This document shows positions 17,931-26,251 of a stretch of 64,000 bases of DNA, piece after piece (the first letter of the stretch is position 1; each line of letters starts with the position of its first letter). Position numbers and translations under genes: made by a program. The notes under the pieces were generated by a model. It did no database searches. It was given only the letters and a program-made list of their open reading frames with translations, and had not been told where the DNA came from. Source of the DNA: Spirosoma terrae (GTDB taxonomy: Bacteria > Bacteroidota > Bacteroidia > Cytophagales > Spirosomataceae); assembly GCF_010435915.1 (NCBI RefSeq), contig NZ_JAAFZH010000002.1:186001-250000 (forward strand), read 5' to 3'.

Positions 17931-19061
17931 ATGCGCTCCTATTCTTTTTTATCCTTTACGATACGTATGGTTTTGCTGACCAGCGTAGGGTTTTTAGCGA
18001 GTTGTTCTGATCACGCTTCGTCGGAGAAAAGTGCGATGAACGAAGAACCCATTAACGAAGAAATTCGGTACGAAACGATTCGTGTGACGGCGTCACGCCC
18101 TGTGTCATCGCTGAATCTGCCCGGAGAACTGGAAAGTTATTACGAAACCGATCTGTATCCTCGGGTAAGCAGCTACGTAAAAGCGCTGCACGTCGATATT
18201 GGTGATCAGGTTCGGAAGGGACAGGTGCTGGTCGAGTTGGAGGCCCCCGAACTAACGGCCAACCTAACCGAAGCCTACTCGAAGGTGAAGGCTGCCGAAG
18301 CGGTTTTCGGAGCTAGTAAAGCCACCTTCTTGCGGGTATTACGTACCAGTCGGACGGCGGGGGCAATTTCGCCGGTTGATTTGGAAACGTCACGTACCAA
18401 AGCAATCTCGGATAGTCTGGCCGTGGTGGCCGCCAATGCGCACTATAGTTCGGTTCAGCAGTTAGTTAGCTATCTGAAAATTACGGCTCCGTTTGCGGGG
18501 GTGATTACCGATCGTCGTCTGTCGCCCGGCGCGTTTGTGGGGCCGGGAGGACAAAACGGCGTGCCTATCTTAAAAATCAAACAACTTGATCGGTTACGTC
18601 TGCGGATAGCCGTTCCAGAAGCGTACCTGGGCGATATACGCCGGGGGGGCACGGTTAAATTTTCGGTTCGTAGTTTTCCGAATCAGACATTCGCGGGGCA
18701 TATTAACCGAATTGCCAACAGTGTGCGCCCTGAAACGCGATCAGAATTGGTGGAAATCGATTTCGAAAACAAAGGAGGTCGGCTAAAGCCCGGTATGTTT
18801 GCATCGGCTCAATTGCCCGTTTCGGCATCCGGCGAAGGGAGTGTATACGTACCAAAGTCGGCCGTGATCAGCACCATGGATCGCACCTTTGTTTTGAAAA
18901 TTGACAATGGGAAAGCCGTTCGCACGACGGTCCAGAAAGGGGATGAAGCCGTTGGCCAGACACAGATATTCGGTGACCTAAAGCCGGGTGACATCATCCT
19001 GAAAACGGCCAGCGAAGACATTGACGATGGCGCAACGGTGAAAACACAATTGGTTAATTAA
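17931..19061 (+). CDS. RND efflux periplasmic adaptor (MFP/HlyD type), lipoprotein
   Basis: A 376-residue membrane-fusion protein. The N-terminus ends in a lipobox, GFLASC with Cys25, so it is probably anchored by lipid in the inner membrane. Domains follow the usual order: lipoyl half ALHVDIGDQVRKGQVLVEL, a helical hairpin (about 105-165), the second lipoyl half with ITAPFAGVITDRR, a beta-barrel and a membrane-proximal domain ending near residue 370. It bridges the permease and the TolC channel. It lies 16 bases after the permease gene and is the last gene of the operon before a 228-base gap. An alternative start at Met13 would still leave the lipobox. Confidence 0.92.
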   Translation: MRSYSFLSFTIRMVLLTSVGFLASCSDHASSEKSAMNEEPINEEIRYETIRVTASRPVSSLNLPGELESYYETDLYPRVSSYVKALHVDIGDQVRKGQVLVELEAPELTANLTEAYSKVKAAEAVFGASKATFLRVLRTSRTAGAISPVDLETSRTKAISDSLAVVAANAHYSSVQQLVSYLKITAPFAGVITDRRLSPGAFVGPGGQNGVPILKIKQLDRLRLRIAVPEAYLGDIRRGGTVKFSVRSFPNQTFAGHINRIANSVRPETRSELVEIDFENKGGRLKPGMFASAQLPVSASGEGSVYVPKSAVISTMDRTFVLKIDNGKAVRTTVQKGDEAVGQTQIFGDLKPGDIILKTASEDIDDGATVKTQLVN

Positions 19062-19157
19062 TTCACTAACTGTACCCTGTTATTAGGGGGTAACCTTCCG
19101 TTACTCACAACAAATGAACTGCCCCGATGCCCCAGTTGACATGTAGCCTGGCTGTAT

Positions 19158-19202
19158 TCTAATTTATTTCTAAGTTTTCTCAAAGGCGCTTCTAATCCTA
19201 AT
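19158..19202 (+). promoter_or_regulatory. Second set of TCTAAT direct repeats, before nhaD
   Basis: TCTAAT at 19158, TCTAAG at 19169, a weak TCAAAG at 19180, TCTAAT at 19191 and an overlapping CCTAAT at 19197. The first four are exactly 11 bases apart, the same phase and sequence as the array before tolC. This suggests that the same OmpR-type regulator also controls nhaD. The -7 element of nhaD is not clear to me. The 228-base gap otherwise shows no gene. Confidence 0.6.
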
Positions 19203-19289
19203 TTACCAACTTGCATGTTTTACAGCTTTAGAAAATTTTGATCGGTCTCAGGGATTCAATTTCTCCCATTCTGATCTGCGCTATTTGGC

Positions 19290-20585
19290 ATGATTACCAC
19301 ACTGGTTGTCCTATTTTTGCTCGGTTATACCCTCATTACTGTAGAGCATTCAATTCATATCAATAAAACCGCAACGGCTCTCATTACTGGTGTCATTTGC
19401 TGGACCGTATACAGTCTGGCCATGCCATCGCCTGAACCGGTTTTGGAAGAATTGAGCCATCATCTGGCTGAGATTGCTCAAATCCTCTTCTTTTTGCTGG
19501 GAGCCATGACCATTGTTGAGTTAATTGACATTCATGGGGGCTTCACCATCATAACCGACCGTATTGCTACCCGCAATCCACGTGTTCTGTTGTGGCTCAT
19601 TTGCAGTTTGACGTTCATTCTGTCGGCTCTGTTGGATAATCTGGCTTCCGCTCTGGTAATGGTCTCGGTCACCCGAAATTTGGTACGGCAGGCTGAGCAG
19701 CGAAAGTTGATTGCTGGTATGATTATCATTGCTGCTAATGCCGGAGGGGCCTGGTCACCGATTGGCGACGTAACAACCACTATGCTTTGGATTGGCGGAC
19801 AAGTGACAACCGTTAATATTATCAGTCAACTCTTCTTACCCAGTGTAGTCTGTTTACTGGTGCCGCTACTGTATGTGAGTTTCACCCTGAAGCCCGAAGG
19901 TGTACAACAGGATGCCAAAGGAAATAAGTATCCAAGCCGACCCTATGTTGATCCTGTAGCCCGGCGTGATCGACGCGTCATGTTTTCTGCCGGTTTGTCT
20001 GCAATTGTTATGGTGCCTATTTTTAAAACAATTACTCACTTGCCGCCCTATATGGCCATGTTGTTAGCTTTAGGAGCGGTATGGGTCGTTTCTGAATTAA
20101 TTCATGCCAATAAAGACGAGGAAGACCGGCAACGCTTTTCCGTAGCCCATGCGCTGAGCAAAATAGATGTGCCCAGTATTTTGTTTTTTCTGGGTATTCT
20201 ATTGGCTGTTGGTACCCTGGAATCGGTTGGTATTCTGGAAGAAGTAGCCACTTCTCTTGATAAATCGGTAGGTAACCTGGATGTGATTGTTGGTATCATT
20301 GGTATTGCTTCGGCGATTGTCGATAATGTGCCCATTGTGGCCGCTGCGATGGGGATGTATGACCTGGCTTCGTATCCTCCCGATCATAAATTATGGGAGT
20401 TCCTGGCCTACTGTGCCGGCACCGGCGGCAGCTTATTAGTGATCGGTTCAGCGGCAGGCGTTGCGGTTATGGGCATGGAACGGCTGGAGTTTGGGTGGTA
20501 TCTGCGCCGGATCAGTGGGTTAGCCTTGTTAGGTTATCTAGCAGGTGCGCTTACCTATCTGGGTGTCTATACACTAACTCATTAG
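19290..20585 (+). CDS. nhaD: NhaD-type Na+/H+ antiporter
   Basis: A 431-residue polytopic protein of the ion-transporter (IT) superfamily. The N-terminus FLLGYTLITVEHSIHINKTA is diagnostic of NhaD, as are DNLASALVMVS near residue 117, AANAGGAWSPIGDVTTTMLW near 150 and IVDNVPIVAA near 350, which carry the Asp and Asn residues of the two inverted half-repeats. It exchanges cytoplasmic Na+ or Li+ for protons and so helps in pH and salt homeostasis. It follows the efflux operon but has its own control region with TCTAAT repeats, so it may answer to the same two-component system. A shared terminator follows at 20664. Confidence 0.94.
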   Translation: MITTLVVLFLLGYTLITVEHSIHINKTATALITGVICWTVYSLAMPSPEPVLEELSHHLAEIAQILFFLLGAMTIVELIDIHGGFTIITDRIATRNPRVLLWLICSLTFILSALLDNLASALVMVSVTRNLVRQAEQRKLIAGMIIIAANAGGAWSPIGDVTTTMLWIGGQVTTVNIISQLFLPSVVCLLVPLLYVSFTLKPEGVQQDAKGNKYPSRPYVDPVARRDRRVMFSAGLSAIVMVPIFKTITHLPPYMAMLLALGAVWVVSELIHANKDEEDRQRFSVAHALSKIDVPSILFFLGILLAVGTLESVGILEEVATSLDKSVGNLDVIVGIIGIASAIVDNVPIVAAAMGMYDLASYPPDHKLWEFLAYCAGTGGSLLVIGSAAGVAVMGMERLEFGWYLRRISGLALLGYLAGALTYLGVYTLTH

Positions 20586-20663
20586 GGAAATGCTGATTGG
20601 AATCGATCTGCTGTTTGGGATAGATGTTTGATGTGTTGAATCGCCAACTAGATCACTGCAACT

Positions 20664-20700
20664 AAAAAGCGCTACGTCAAAATTCGACGTAGCGCTTTTT
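20664..20700. terminator. Bidirectional intrinsic terminator
   Basis: A perfect 15-base stem, AAAAAGCGCTACGTC against GACGTAGCGCTTTTT, with a 7-base loop. The A-run and T-run make it work on both strands, serving convergent nhaD and the BatA-like gene. The stem contains the window's over-represented hexamer as an inverted pair. Confidence 0.93.
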
Positions 20701-20718
20701 AAATGTACAAAAACTGAA

Positions 20719-22782
20719 CTAGCCTTTCATGAAACGGACCAGGCCGATCTCGACCAGCAGGCAGGCTAGAGCCGCCAGCAGGAAATATTTCCATAGGCTA
20801 CGTCCCAGATTTTCCTGTTCAAGCACCTGCACAAAATCGCCGTCCTGAATACTGTCGAATACTTCTACATTAGGCTGGTTGGCAAAGGCCCGGCGAAGTT
20901 CGTCGGCCGAGTAAAAATCCATAGCCGATTCTTCGTTGCCGTGATTGAAAGCCAGCAATCGCTCGGTTTTGCCGTCGAGCTGAAGTTCATAATAACCGGC
21001 TTCTACTTCCTGACCTGCTGACAGCTCGTTGCTTTTAGGCATTTCGAGCAATAGCTGATTACCCACAATGCGTTGAACTGGAATGATGTCCAGCTTGTCA
21101 TGTTTCAGTTTATAGACCGACCGCTCCGAAGGGTTAGCAACTGGAATAGTAATCAGGGCGTCGTCGAACGAATAGGCTGTCCGCTGGGCTCTGACGCTGA
21201 GGGCCGCCATCTTGTACATAACAGGTACAAAAAGAGCGTGTTCAGCCAGATTGCCATATGCATTACTGAGCGGATTCGCCAGCAGATAAATAGTGCCCTG
21301 GCCCGCTTTAGACTGAGTCAGTAGTGGACTGCCATCGCGTAGCCCAAGCAAGCGCTGCCCCGCGTTCCATCGCCAGACGGGCGCGGCACTGGGCATATTG
21401 AGTGGCTCGGATTGGTAGCTGGCCTGGAATACATCCGAGAAAAACGGATTTCGACGGTCTGGGTCGGCAACCGGCAGGGGAGACGGTGTTGTTCCCGATG
21501 CCTGACTCTGAATGGTACTGACGCCCAGAGCACTCAAAAACGGGGCATAGGTGGTCATGTCGGGATTGGAAGGTGGGATAACCGTAAGACTACCGCCCTG
21601 ACGAACGAACCGCTCTAGTTCAGTACGTAGCGTACCATTAATCTGAGAGACTCCTTCCAGCACGACCAAATCGGTTCCTTTCAGCTGACCTACGTCGAAG
21701 TTCTGGGCATTGAAGCTTTTCCGAACAAACAGGCTATCGTTCGAATACACAGCGTCGATGTAATCAGAAGATCGTTGCTCAAACAGGTGCAATACCCGAA
21801 CAGAAGGGGAGGCTTCCAGTACGAAAAAATATTGATTGTCGAACGTAATAGGAAAGTCTTCAAATACGATTCGGCCCCGGTGATACCCTTTCTTGGTTAC
21901 GTTGAAGTTGAGGGATACCGTTGCTGAGCCATCAGGTGCAATCGTGGCAGATGCCGTTGAGGTTTGGGTGTCGTCCAGATAAAGACGTACCGCCAGGTTT
22001 TTTACGTTTTCACGACCGCCGTTGTTTAGCTTGACATTCAGGCTGTTATTCTGCATTTCCCGGATGAAAGGCGTACTGAGCCACACAGAATCGACATATA
22101 CATTTTTGGTCGACTGTGCGTCTAGAGGGACAACGAAGAGCCGGTCTGTTGTGTCGATGGCCAGCCGGGATAAATCGCCGACGGTACTTTTCTGGAAGTC
22201 AGAAATCCAGAACAGCTGATTTCGCCCTTGCTGATTTAAGCTTGAGAGCAGATTCCGCTGCCGTTTGTAGACCGCTTCGAGGGTTCTGGGCGTATGAGCA
22301 AACCGTACCGAAGTCACCCGGTCTCGTATCGATTCCGTTGAGCCGGTTTGCTGTTCGGCCGCCGAGAAATCATTTGTCAGCAGTTGTAAGGACGTAGCGT
22401 TTCGAAAGAGTGTCAGCAGCTCGTCGAGTTTACCAGTCGCTATGTCGAGGTAGCGCTTGGTATTCAGTTCATTCTGCATACTGAACGAGTTGTCGAGATA
22501 GATACTCGTTACGCCCTGTCGGGTAAGTCCTAGTTTGTTTTTACTCGGAATAAAGGGCTGGGCAAAGGCCAGAACCAGAAAGATCAGGAACAGACACCGG
22601 GCGGCCAGAATAAGCCAGTGTTTCAGCCGTCGGAACGATTTTGTTTCGGTCTGAACAGTACGTAGCAGAGCCACATTGGTGAAAAAGACCCGACGTGTTC
22701 GGCGAAAGTTGAAAAGATGAATGGCAATCGGAACGGTTACAGCCAATAGGCCAAAGAGAAAGGACGGATATAGGAAATTCAT
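20719..22782 (-). CDS. BatA-domain / vWA-type membrane protein
   Basis: A 687-residue protein with the N-terminal double-membrane-helix BatA domain: FLFGLLAVTVPIAIHLFNFRR, then a second helix with FLIFLVLAFAQPFIP. A vWA-like domain follows, with the MIDAS-type pattern SIYLDNSFSM near residue 97. The middle is a CARDB-like and glutamine-amidotransferase-like region, and one C-terminal helix (about 665-685) anchors it again. In Bacteroidota such proteins sit in or near aerotolerance-type (Bat) and MoxR loci, but no moxR or other bat gene is in this window. Its start is 87 bases after the phosphoesterase gene end, so it may be the last gene of the polyamine-type operon. Function unknown. Confidence 0.85.
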   Translation of the reverse strand: MNFLYPSFLFGLLAVTVPIAIHLFNFRRTRRVFFTNVALLRTVQTETKSFRRLKHWLILAARCLFLIFLVLAFAQPFIPSKNKLGLTRQGVTSIYLDNSFSMQNELNTKRYLDIATGKLDELLTLFRNATSLQLLTNDFSAAEQQTGSTESIRDRVTSVRFAHTPRTLEAVYKRQRNLLSSLNQQGRNQLFWISDFQKSTVGDLSRLAIDTTDRLFVVPLDAQSTKNVYVDSVWLSTPFIREMQNNSLNVKLNNGGRENVKNLAVRLYLDDTQTSTASATIAPDGSATVSLNFNVTKKGYHRGRIVFEDFPITFDNQYFFVLEASPSVRVLHLFEQRSSDYIDAVYSNDSLFVRKSFNAQNFDVGQLKGTDLVVLEGVSQINGTLRTELERFVRQGGSLTVIPPSNPDMTTYAPFLSALGVSTIQSQASGTTPSPLPVADPDRRNPFFSDVFQASYQSEPLNMPSAAPVWRWNAGQRLLGLRDGSPLLTQSKAGQGTIYLLANPLSNAYGNLAEHALFVPVMYKMAALSVRAQRTAYSFDDALITIPVANPSERSVYKLKHDKLDIIPVQRIVGNQLLLEMPKSNELSAGQEVEAGYYELQLDGKTERLLAFNHGNEESAMDFYSADELRRAFANQPNVEVFDSIQDGDFVQVLEQENLGRSLWKYFLLAALACLLVEIGLVRFMKG

Positions 22783-22869
22783 TCAGAGTGTCTCGACAAA
22801 ATTTAGGGCTGAGTATATAGGTCTTACTAGTAACGACCTAACGCGCATCTTTGGTTTCTACGACTTAAT

Positions 22870-23574
22870 TTAATCAGGGATTACGAATTCATAAAATGCT
22901 GTTCTGGTTTGCAAAATGTCTACGTACGTTATGGAACCGAGCTCATTCCCGATCGTCCTGAATGTATCTGTCGGTGTATGACCTACAATTTGGTGGTAGC
23001 CAGTCAAATAGTCAGCGCTTGTTTCTGATCGGTCGGCCCAGACGGGCCCGCCAAACGGATGATGACCACCTCGCTTTGGCCCAACGTCAAATAAAACGCT
23101 TTGCGTGGCTACAGATTGCTGGTGGATATAATTGATCAGTTCTGCCAGATTATAACCGGGCGTAAACGTATCGCCAACATGCCCAATTTTAGCCAATAAC
23201 CGTGCCAGCCATTTGTTGGTGATACCCGCATGAGTCAATATATACGATCCATGCTGGTAAGCGACCTGAAACAGGGTACGGTGTTTATCGAAGAGGGCAC
23301 TTAGTCCGGGTTGGGCCCACGCCCGAAAGCCAGAGCATCGGTAATGAGGATAGTGCAAATAGTGTGCGTCATGATTACCAATCAGGAGTGTTATTTTATC
23401 GGGTTGTTGCTGTTTTACGTTTATAAGGTCATTCAGGTTGTTGTAGATACCGTCGTCGTCAAAAATGGGACTGTCTACGTAGTCACCAAGAAAAATAACT
23501 CGGTCGTAAGCGTGTATATCCGCTTCTTTCCATACGGTTCGGCCATGTATATCGCCGATAGCAAGAAATTTCAT
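22870..23574 (-). CDS. Calcineurin-like metallophosphoesterase
   Basis: A 234-residue cytoplasmic protein with the full metal-binding series: GDIHGR at the N-terminus, FLGDYVDS near 30, LIGNHDAHY near 64, the YILTHAGI block near 110 and VVGHTPTD near 197. This is the phosphoesterase class of diadenosine tetraphosphatases and PrpA-type phosphatases. Its ATG overlaps the stop of the upstream membrane-protein gene by four bases (ATGA), so it is translationally coupled and belongs to the operon that starts at 29851. The substrate is unknown; in this setting a phosphorylated intermediate or a nucleotide is possible. Confidence 0.87.
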   Translation of the reverse strand: MKFLAIGDIHGRTVWKEADIHAYDRVIFLGDYVDSPIFDDDGIYNNLNDLINVKQQQPDKITLLIGNHDAHYLHYPHYRCSGFRAWAQPGLSALFDKHRTLFQVAYQHGSYILTHAGITNKWLARLLAKIGHVGDTFTPGYNLAELINYIHQQSVATQSVLFDVGPKRGGHHPFGGPVWADRSETSADYLTGYHQIVGHTPTDTFRTIGNELGSITYVDILQTRTAFYEFVIPD

Positions 23575-24620
23575 ACGTTGCGTATTCGTCGCCAGATGAA
23601 TCCATCCAGTACATAATGTGTCATTTGAGGGAGAGCCAGCAAGGGTACAAGCAACGCCAATGCTTGATTGTCAGTTACTTTTGGTAATGACATGAACAAA
23701 CCGAAAACCGTTGCATGATCGCGCCAGACCAGACCATCCCACAAACCCTCTTCAAGATACGCCAGAATACTCACCAAACCGAAGAAAATGATCCAGCTTT
23801 GGCGTACAGATAACCCGTTATGTAGAAATGCGACGCGATTGATAAGTGGCTTTCTGGGCCGGTCATGTATCCAGATAAGCGCCAGGTAGGGAACGCCATG
23901 TGATAGGACATTGAGCATGGTGAAAGCCAGATCGCCATTAAACTGAATAATGCCAAAATACCAGGACACCAGCGTTCCGATGATAAGCAGATTTCGTGGC
24001 CAATTAATCCAGCGGGAACGGCTATATAACCATATCTCTTTGGCGAAGTAAAGAATCAGGAATAACACATACAGGGTTGTACATGCAGCCTTGAGCGTTA
24101 CTGATTCCCGCTGAACAAAATCGCCGTCAACAAACCAATTGAAGTTTCTGTCTGGCGTCAAATGCCACCAGAGGATAGGGTAGACCGTTGCTACGTAGAT
24201 AACAACCGTATCGAGCCACTTCGACCAACTGGGTACGCTTTCGGAACGGCTATAGATACGCATCAACCCGTATTGTTGTCGAACGAAGTGAAAAACAGCC
24301 AGATAAGCCAGACCACGCCAGAACCACAATCCACTGGTGTAATGAACTAGTACGCCAACTACGTAACAGGCAATCGGAACCAGTATGAACAGGGATCGTT
24401 GTTGCTGAAAACGGGATTTGTTGAAATAGGTGCGAAACAGGGTGCTGTACACATGTGCAACATCAACCAGCAAGACTAGTATGACCCAGCCCGCAACCGG
24501 CATTTCGTCCGTAGTTTTGAACCGGTCGGGAAGCAGATAAACGACTAGCAGTGCCAGAAAGGGCGGAGCCAGCACGTATAGCCCATCGAACGAAGCATTT
24601 TTGATCCAGGGCTGTTTCAT
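23571..24620 (-). CDS. Polytopic membrane protein, function unknown
   Basis: A 349-residue protein with about eight to ten hydrophobic helices and almost no soluble domain. Noticeable features are VLLVDVAHVYSTLFRTYF near residue 50, FHFVRQQYGLMRIYSR near 110, LNVLSHGVPYLALIWIHD near 240 and a His-containing last helix near QMTHYVLDGFIWR. Several His residues lie within or next to helices, as seen in heme- or metal-dependent membrane enzymes, but I know no named family for it. It is coupled on both sides by four-base ATGA overlaps to the FAD oxidoreductase and the phosphoesterase genes, so it must act in the same process. Confidence 0.75.
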   Translation of the reverse strand: MKQPWIKNASFDGLYVLAPPFLALLVVYLLPDRFKTTDEMPVAGWVILVLLVDVAHVYSTLFRTYFNKSRFQQQRSLFILVPIACYVVGVLVHYTSGLWFWRGLAYLAVFHFVRQQYGLMRIYSRSESVPSWSKWLDTVVIYVATVYPILWWHLTPDRNFNWFVDGDFVQRESVTLKAACTTLYVLFLILYFAKEIWLYSRSRWINWPRNLLIIGTLVSWYFGIIQFNGDLAFTMLNVLSHGVPYLALIWIHDRPRKPLINRVAFLHNGLSVRQSWIIFFGLVSILAYLEEGLWDGLVWRDHATVFGLFMSLPKVTDNQALALLVPLLALPQMTHYVLDGFIWRRIRNV

Positions 24621-26251
24621 AACGTACTGACGACTTGACTTGCGGCCCGAATTCCCTGATCGAAGGCTTCTTCAAAGATAGAAATGCCACTTAAATCGGA
24701 ATGAGCGAAAAACAGGTTGTTATCGATGGGTTGTTGAGCAAGTTGACGTTCGCTACCCCAGATGAAACCGGGTGAGGGCGCAATCATACCGTGCCCCCAT
24801 ACCCAGATATCAGCCTGTGATACGTAGTCCCTAAGACTCGGATGCGCAATTTCCAACTCGTCCAGTACTTGGGTTAACCACTCTTCGTAAGACGTATTGT
24901 AGGCCATTCGCCGGGCCGTATCCGGGTCCTGATCGGTTAACGGCTTGTAATACGTAACGACTTTGGTCAAACTATCGCGCAAATCCTGGTGATTAGCCGT
25001 GATATACCCAACTGAGGACGTATTGTACAGTACATTGTCCCAGCAGAGTGGCAATCCCCGACCTTGTGGCAACCCCGAAATGGTGAGGTTAGCCACCACC
25101 CACGGTGCATACCGGAAACCGCTTCCCTGAGGACGTTCAGGTAATAAATGTCTGGTAATGAATTGTGGGGTGGCTACGATTACTTTACGGGCCTGTATCA
25201 CTATTGTCTGGTTGCTGACTACATCGCAGGCATGGACCAGAACGCCCTGGTTATTGGGCCGCAGTTCATACACCAGTATATTCTGCCGAATGGGGCTGTG
25301 GCTCTGCCCCCGAAGTTTATCTGTGAGAAACCCATTGCCTTCTGGCCAGGTCAATATGTCGCTATCTTTAGCGTTGGCCGCCCTGCCTTTCCGCGATGCA
25401 AAGTAATGGATACCGGCCCAGGCTGAGGTGGTATCGAGCGTAGCACCGTAATCATCGCGGCAACAATAATTCAGATACCAGCGCAAATAAGGGGAAGTGA
25501 ACTTATGGTTGTTCAGAAACTGAGTAAATGCGATTTTATCCAGATCGCGAAACTGGCTATCTGCCGATGAGCGATCCAGCGGAATCATGAAGGCATCTAG
25601 TCCATCACTACCCTTGGCTTGTTTGTACTGGTCGACCAGCGCAAAAAAGGCTTTGATCTGCTTTTTGTCGTCTTCCGGTACACCCGTTTCGGGTACAAGA
25701 CCTTCCTGCCAGAAACCGTTGATATAAAGTCTTTCTTCGGGATCGTGACAAAGATAGTAGTCATTATAAAGTGGAAGCCCGTCATACGTAAAGCCTGTAA
25801 TAGCGTTAATGTCCTTCAGAAAACGAACCAATTCCTGATTACGAAGATCGGGAATGGGCAGGTAGTGAGCCCCGAACGGATAAGCCGAAACGGTATTCTG
25901 ACCATAGGCTGCGTTGCCTCCCGTCTGGGCCGCCATTTCCAACAAGAGTACATCGCGAACACCCTGTTGGGCCAGCCATCTCCGTGCCGACAGACCTGCA
26001 ACACCCCCACCAACGATCAATACGTCGGTTGTTACCGTTTCCTGTACAGGAAGTTTCATTAACTCGGCTACGGAGCGAAGTCGATGTCCAGCCTGGTAGT
26101 TTGCGCCGACCATACCGCCCTGAATATGGCTCATACTGCGAGTCGCTTTACAGGCCGATAGCGAGGAGATTCCCGTTAATAAGAGAGCAGTGCCCAAACC
26201 GGTCTGACGTAAAAATTCCCGGCGCTCAGATGAGTCAGGTTTATTGTCCAT
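24617..26251 (-). CDS. Exported FAD-dependent oxidoreductase (Tat-type signal, amine-oxidase-like)
   Basis: A 544-residue flavoprotein. The N-terminus has the twin-arginine pattern SERREFLRQTG, a hydrophobic stretch, and a lipobox-like LSAC, so it is likely exported folded and possibly lipidated. The FAD-binding fold starts at about residue 75 with DVLIVGGGVAGLSARRWL, then LLLEMAAQTGGN. A C-terminal FAD contact lies near ISIFEEAFDQGIRAA. The overall form resembles flavin amine oxidases and desaturases. I prefer ATG 26251, which overlaps the upstream gene by 11 bases; ATG 26272 is possible. Sitting in a SpeD/SpeE-like operon, it could oxidise a polyamine or a polyamine-modified product outside the cytoplasm; that role is inference. 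Confidence 0.82.
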   Translation of the reverse strand: MDNKPDSSERREFLRQTGLGTALLLTGISSLSACKATRSMSHIQGGMVGANYQAGHRLRSVAELMKLPVQETVTTDVLIVGGGVAGLSARRWLAQQGVRDVLLLEMAAQTGGNAAYGQNTVSAYPFGAHYLPIPDLRNQELVRFLKDINAITGFTYDGLPLYNDYYLCHDPEERLYINGFWQEGLVPETGVPEDDKKQIKAFFALVDQYKQAKGSDGLDAFMIPLDRSSADSQFRDLDKIAFTQFLNNHKFTSPYLRWYLNYCCRDDYGATLDTTSAWAGIHYFASRKGRAANAKDSDILTWPEGNGFLTDKLRGQSHSPIRQNILVYELRPNNQGVLVHACDVVSNQTIVIQARKVIVATPQFITRHLLPERPQGSGFRYAPWVVANLTISGLPQGRGLPLCWDNVLYNTSSVGYITANHQDLRDSLTKVVTYYKPLTDQDPDTARRMAYNTSYEEWLTQVLDELEIAHPSLRDYVSQADIWVWGHGMIAPSPGFIWGSERQLAQQPIDNNLFFAHSDLSGISIFEEAFDQGIRAASQVVSTL

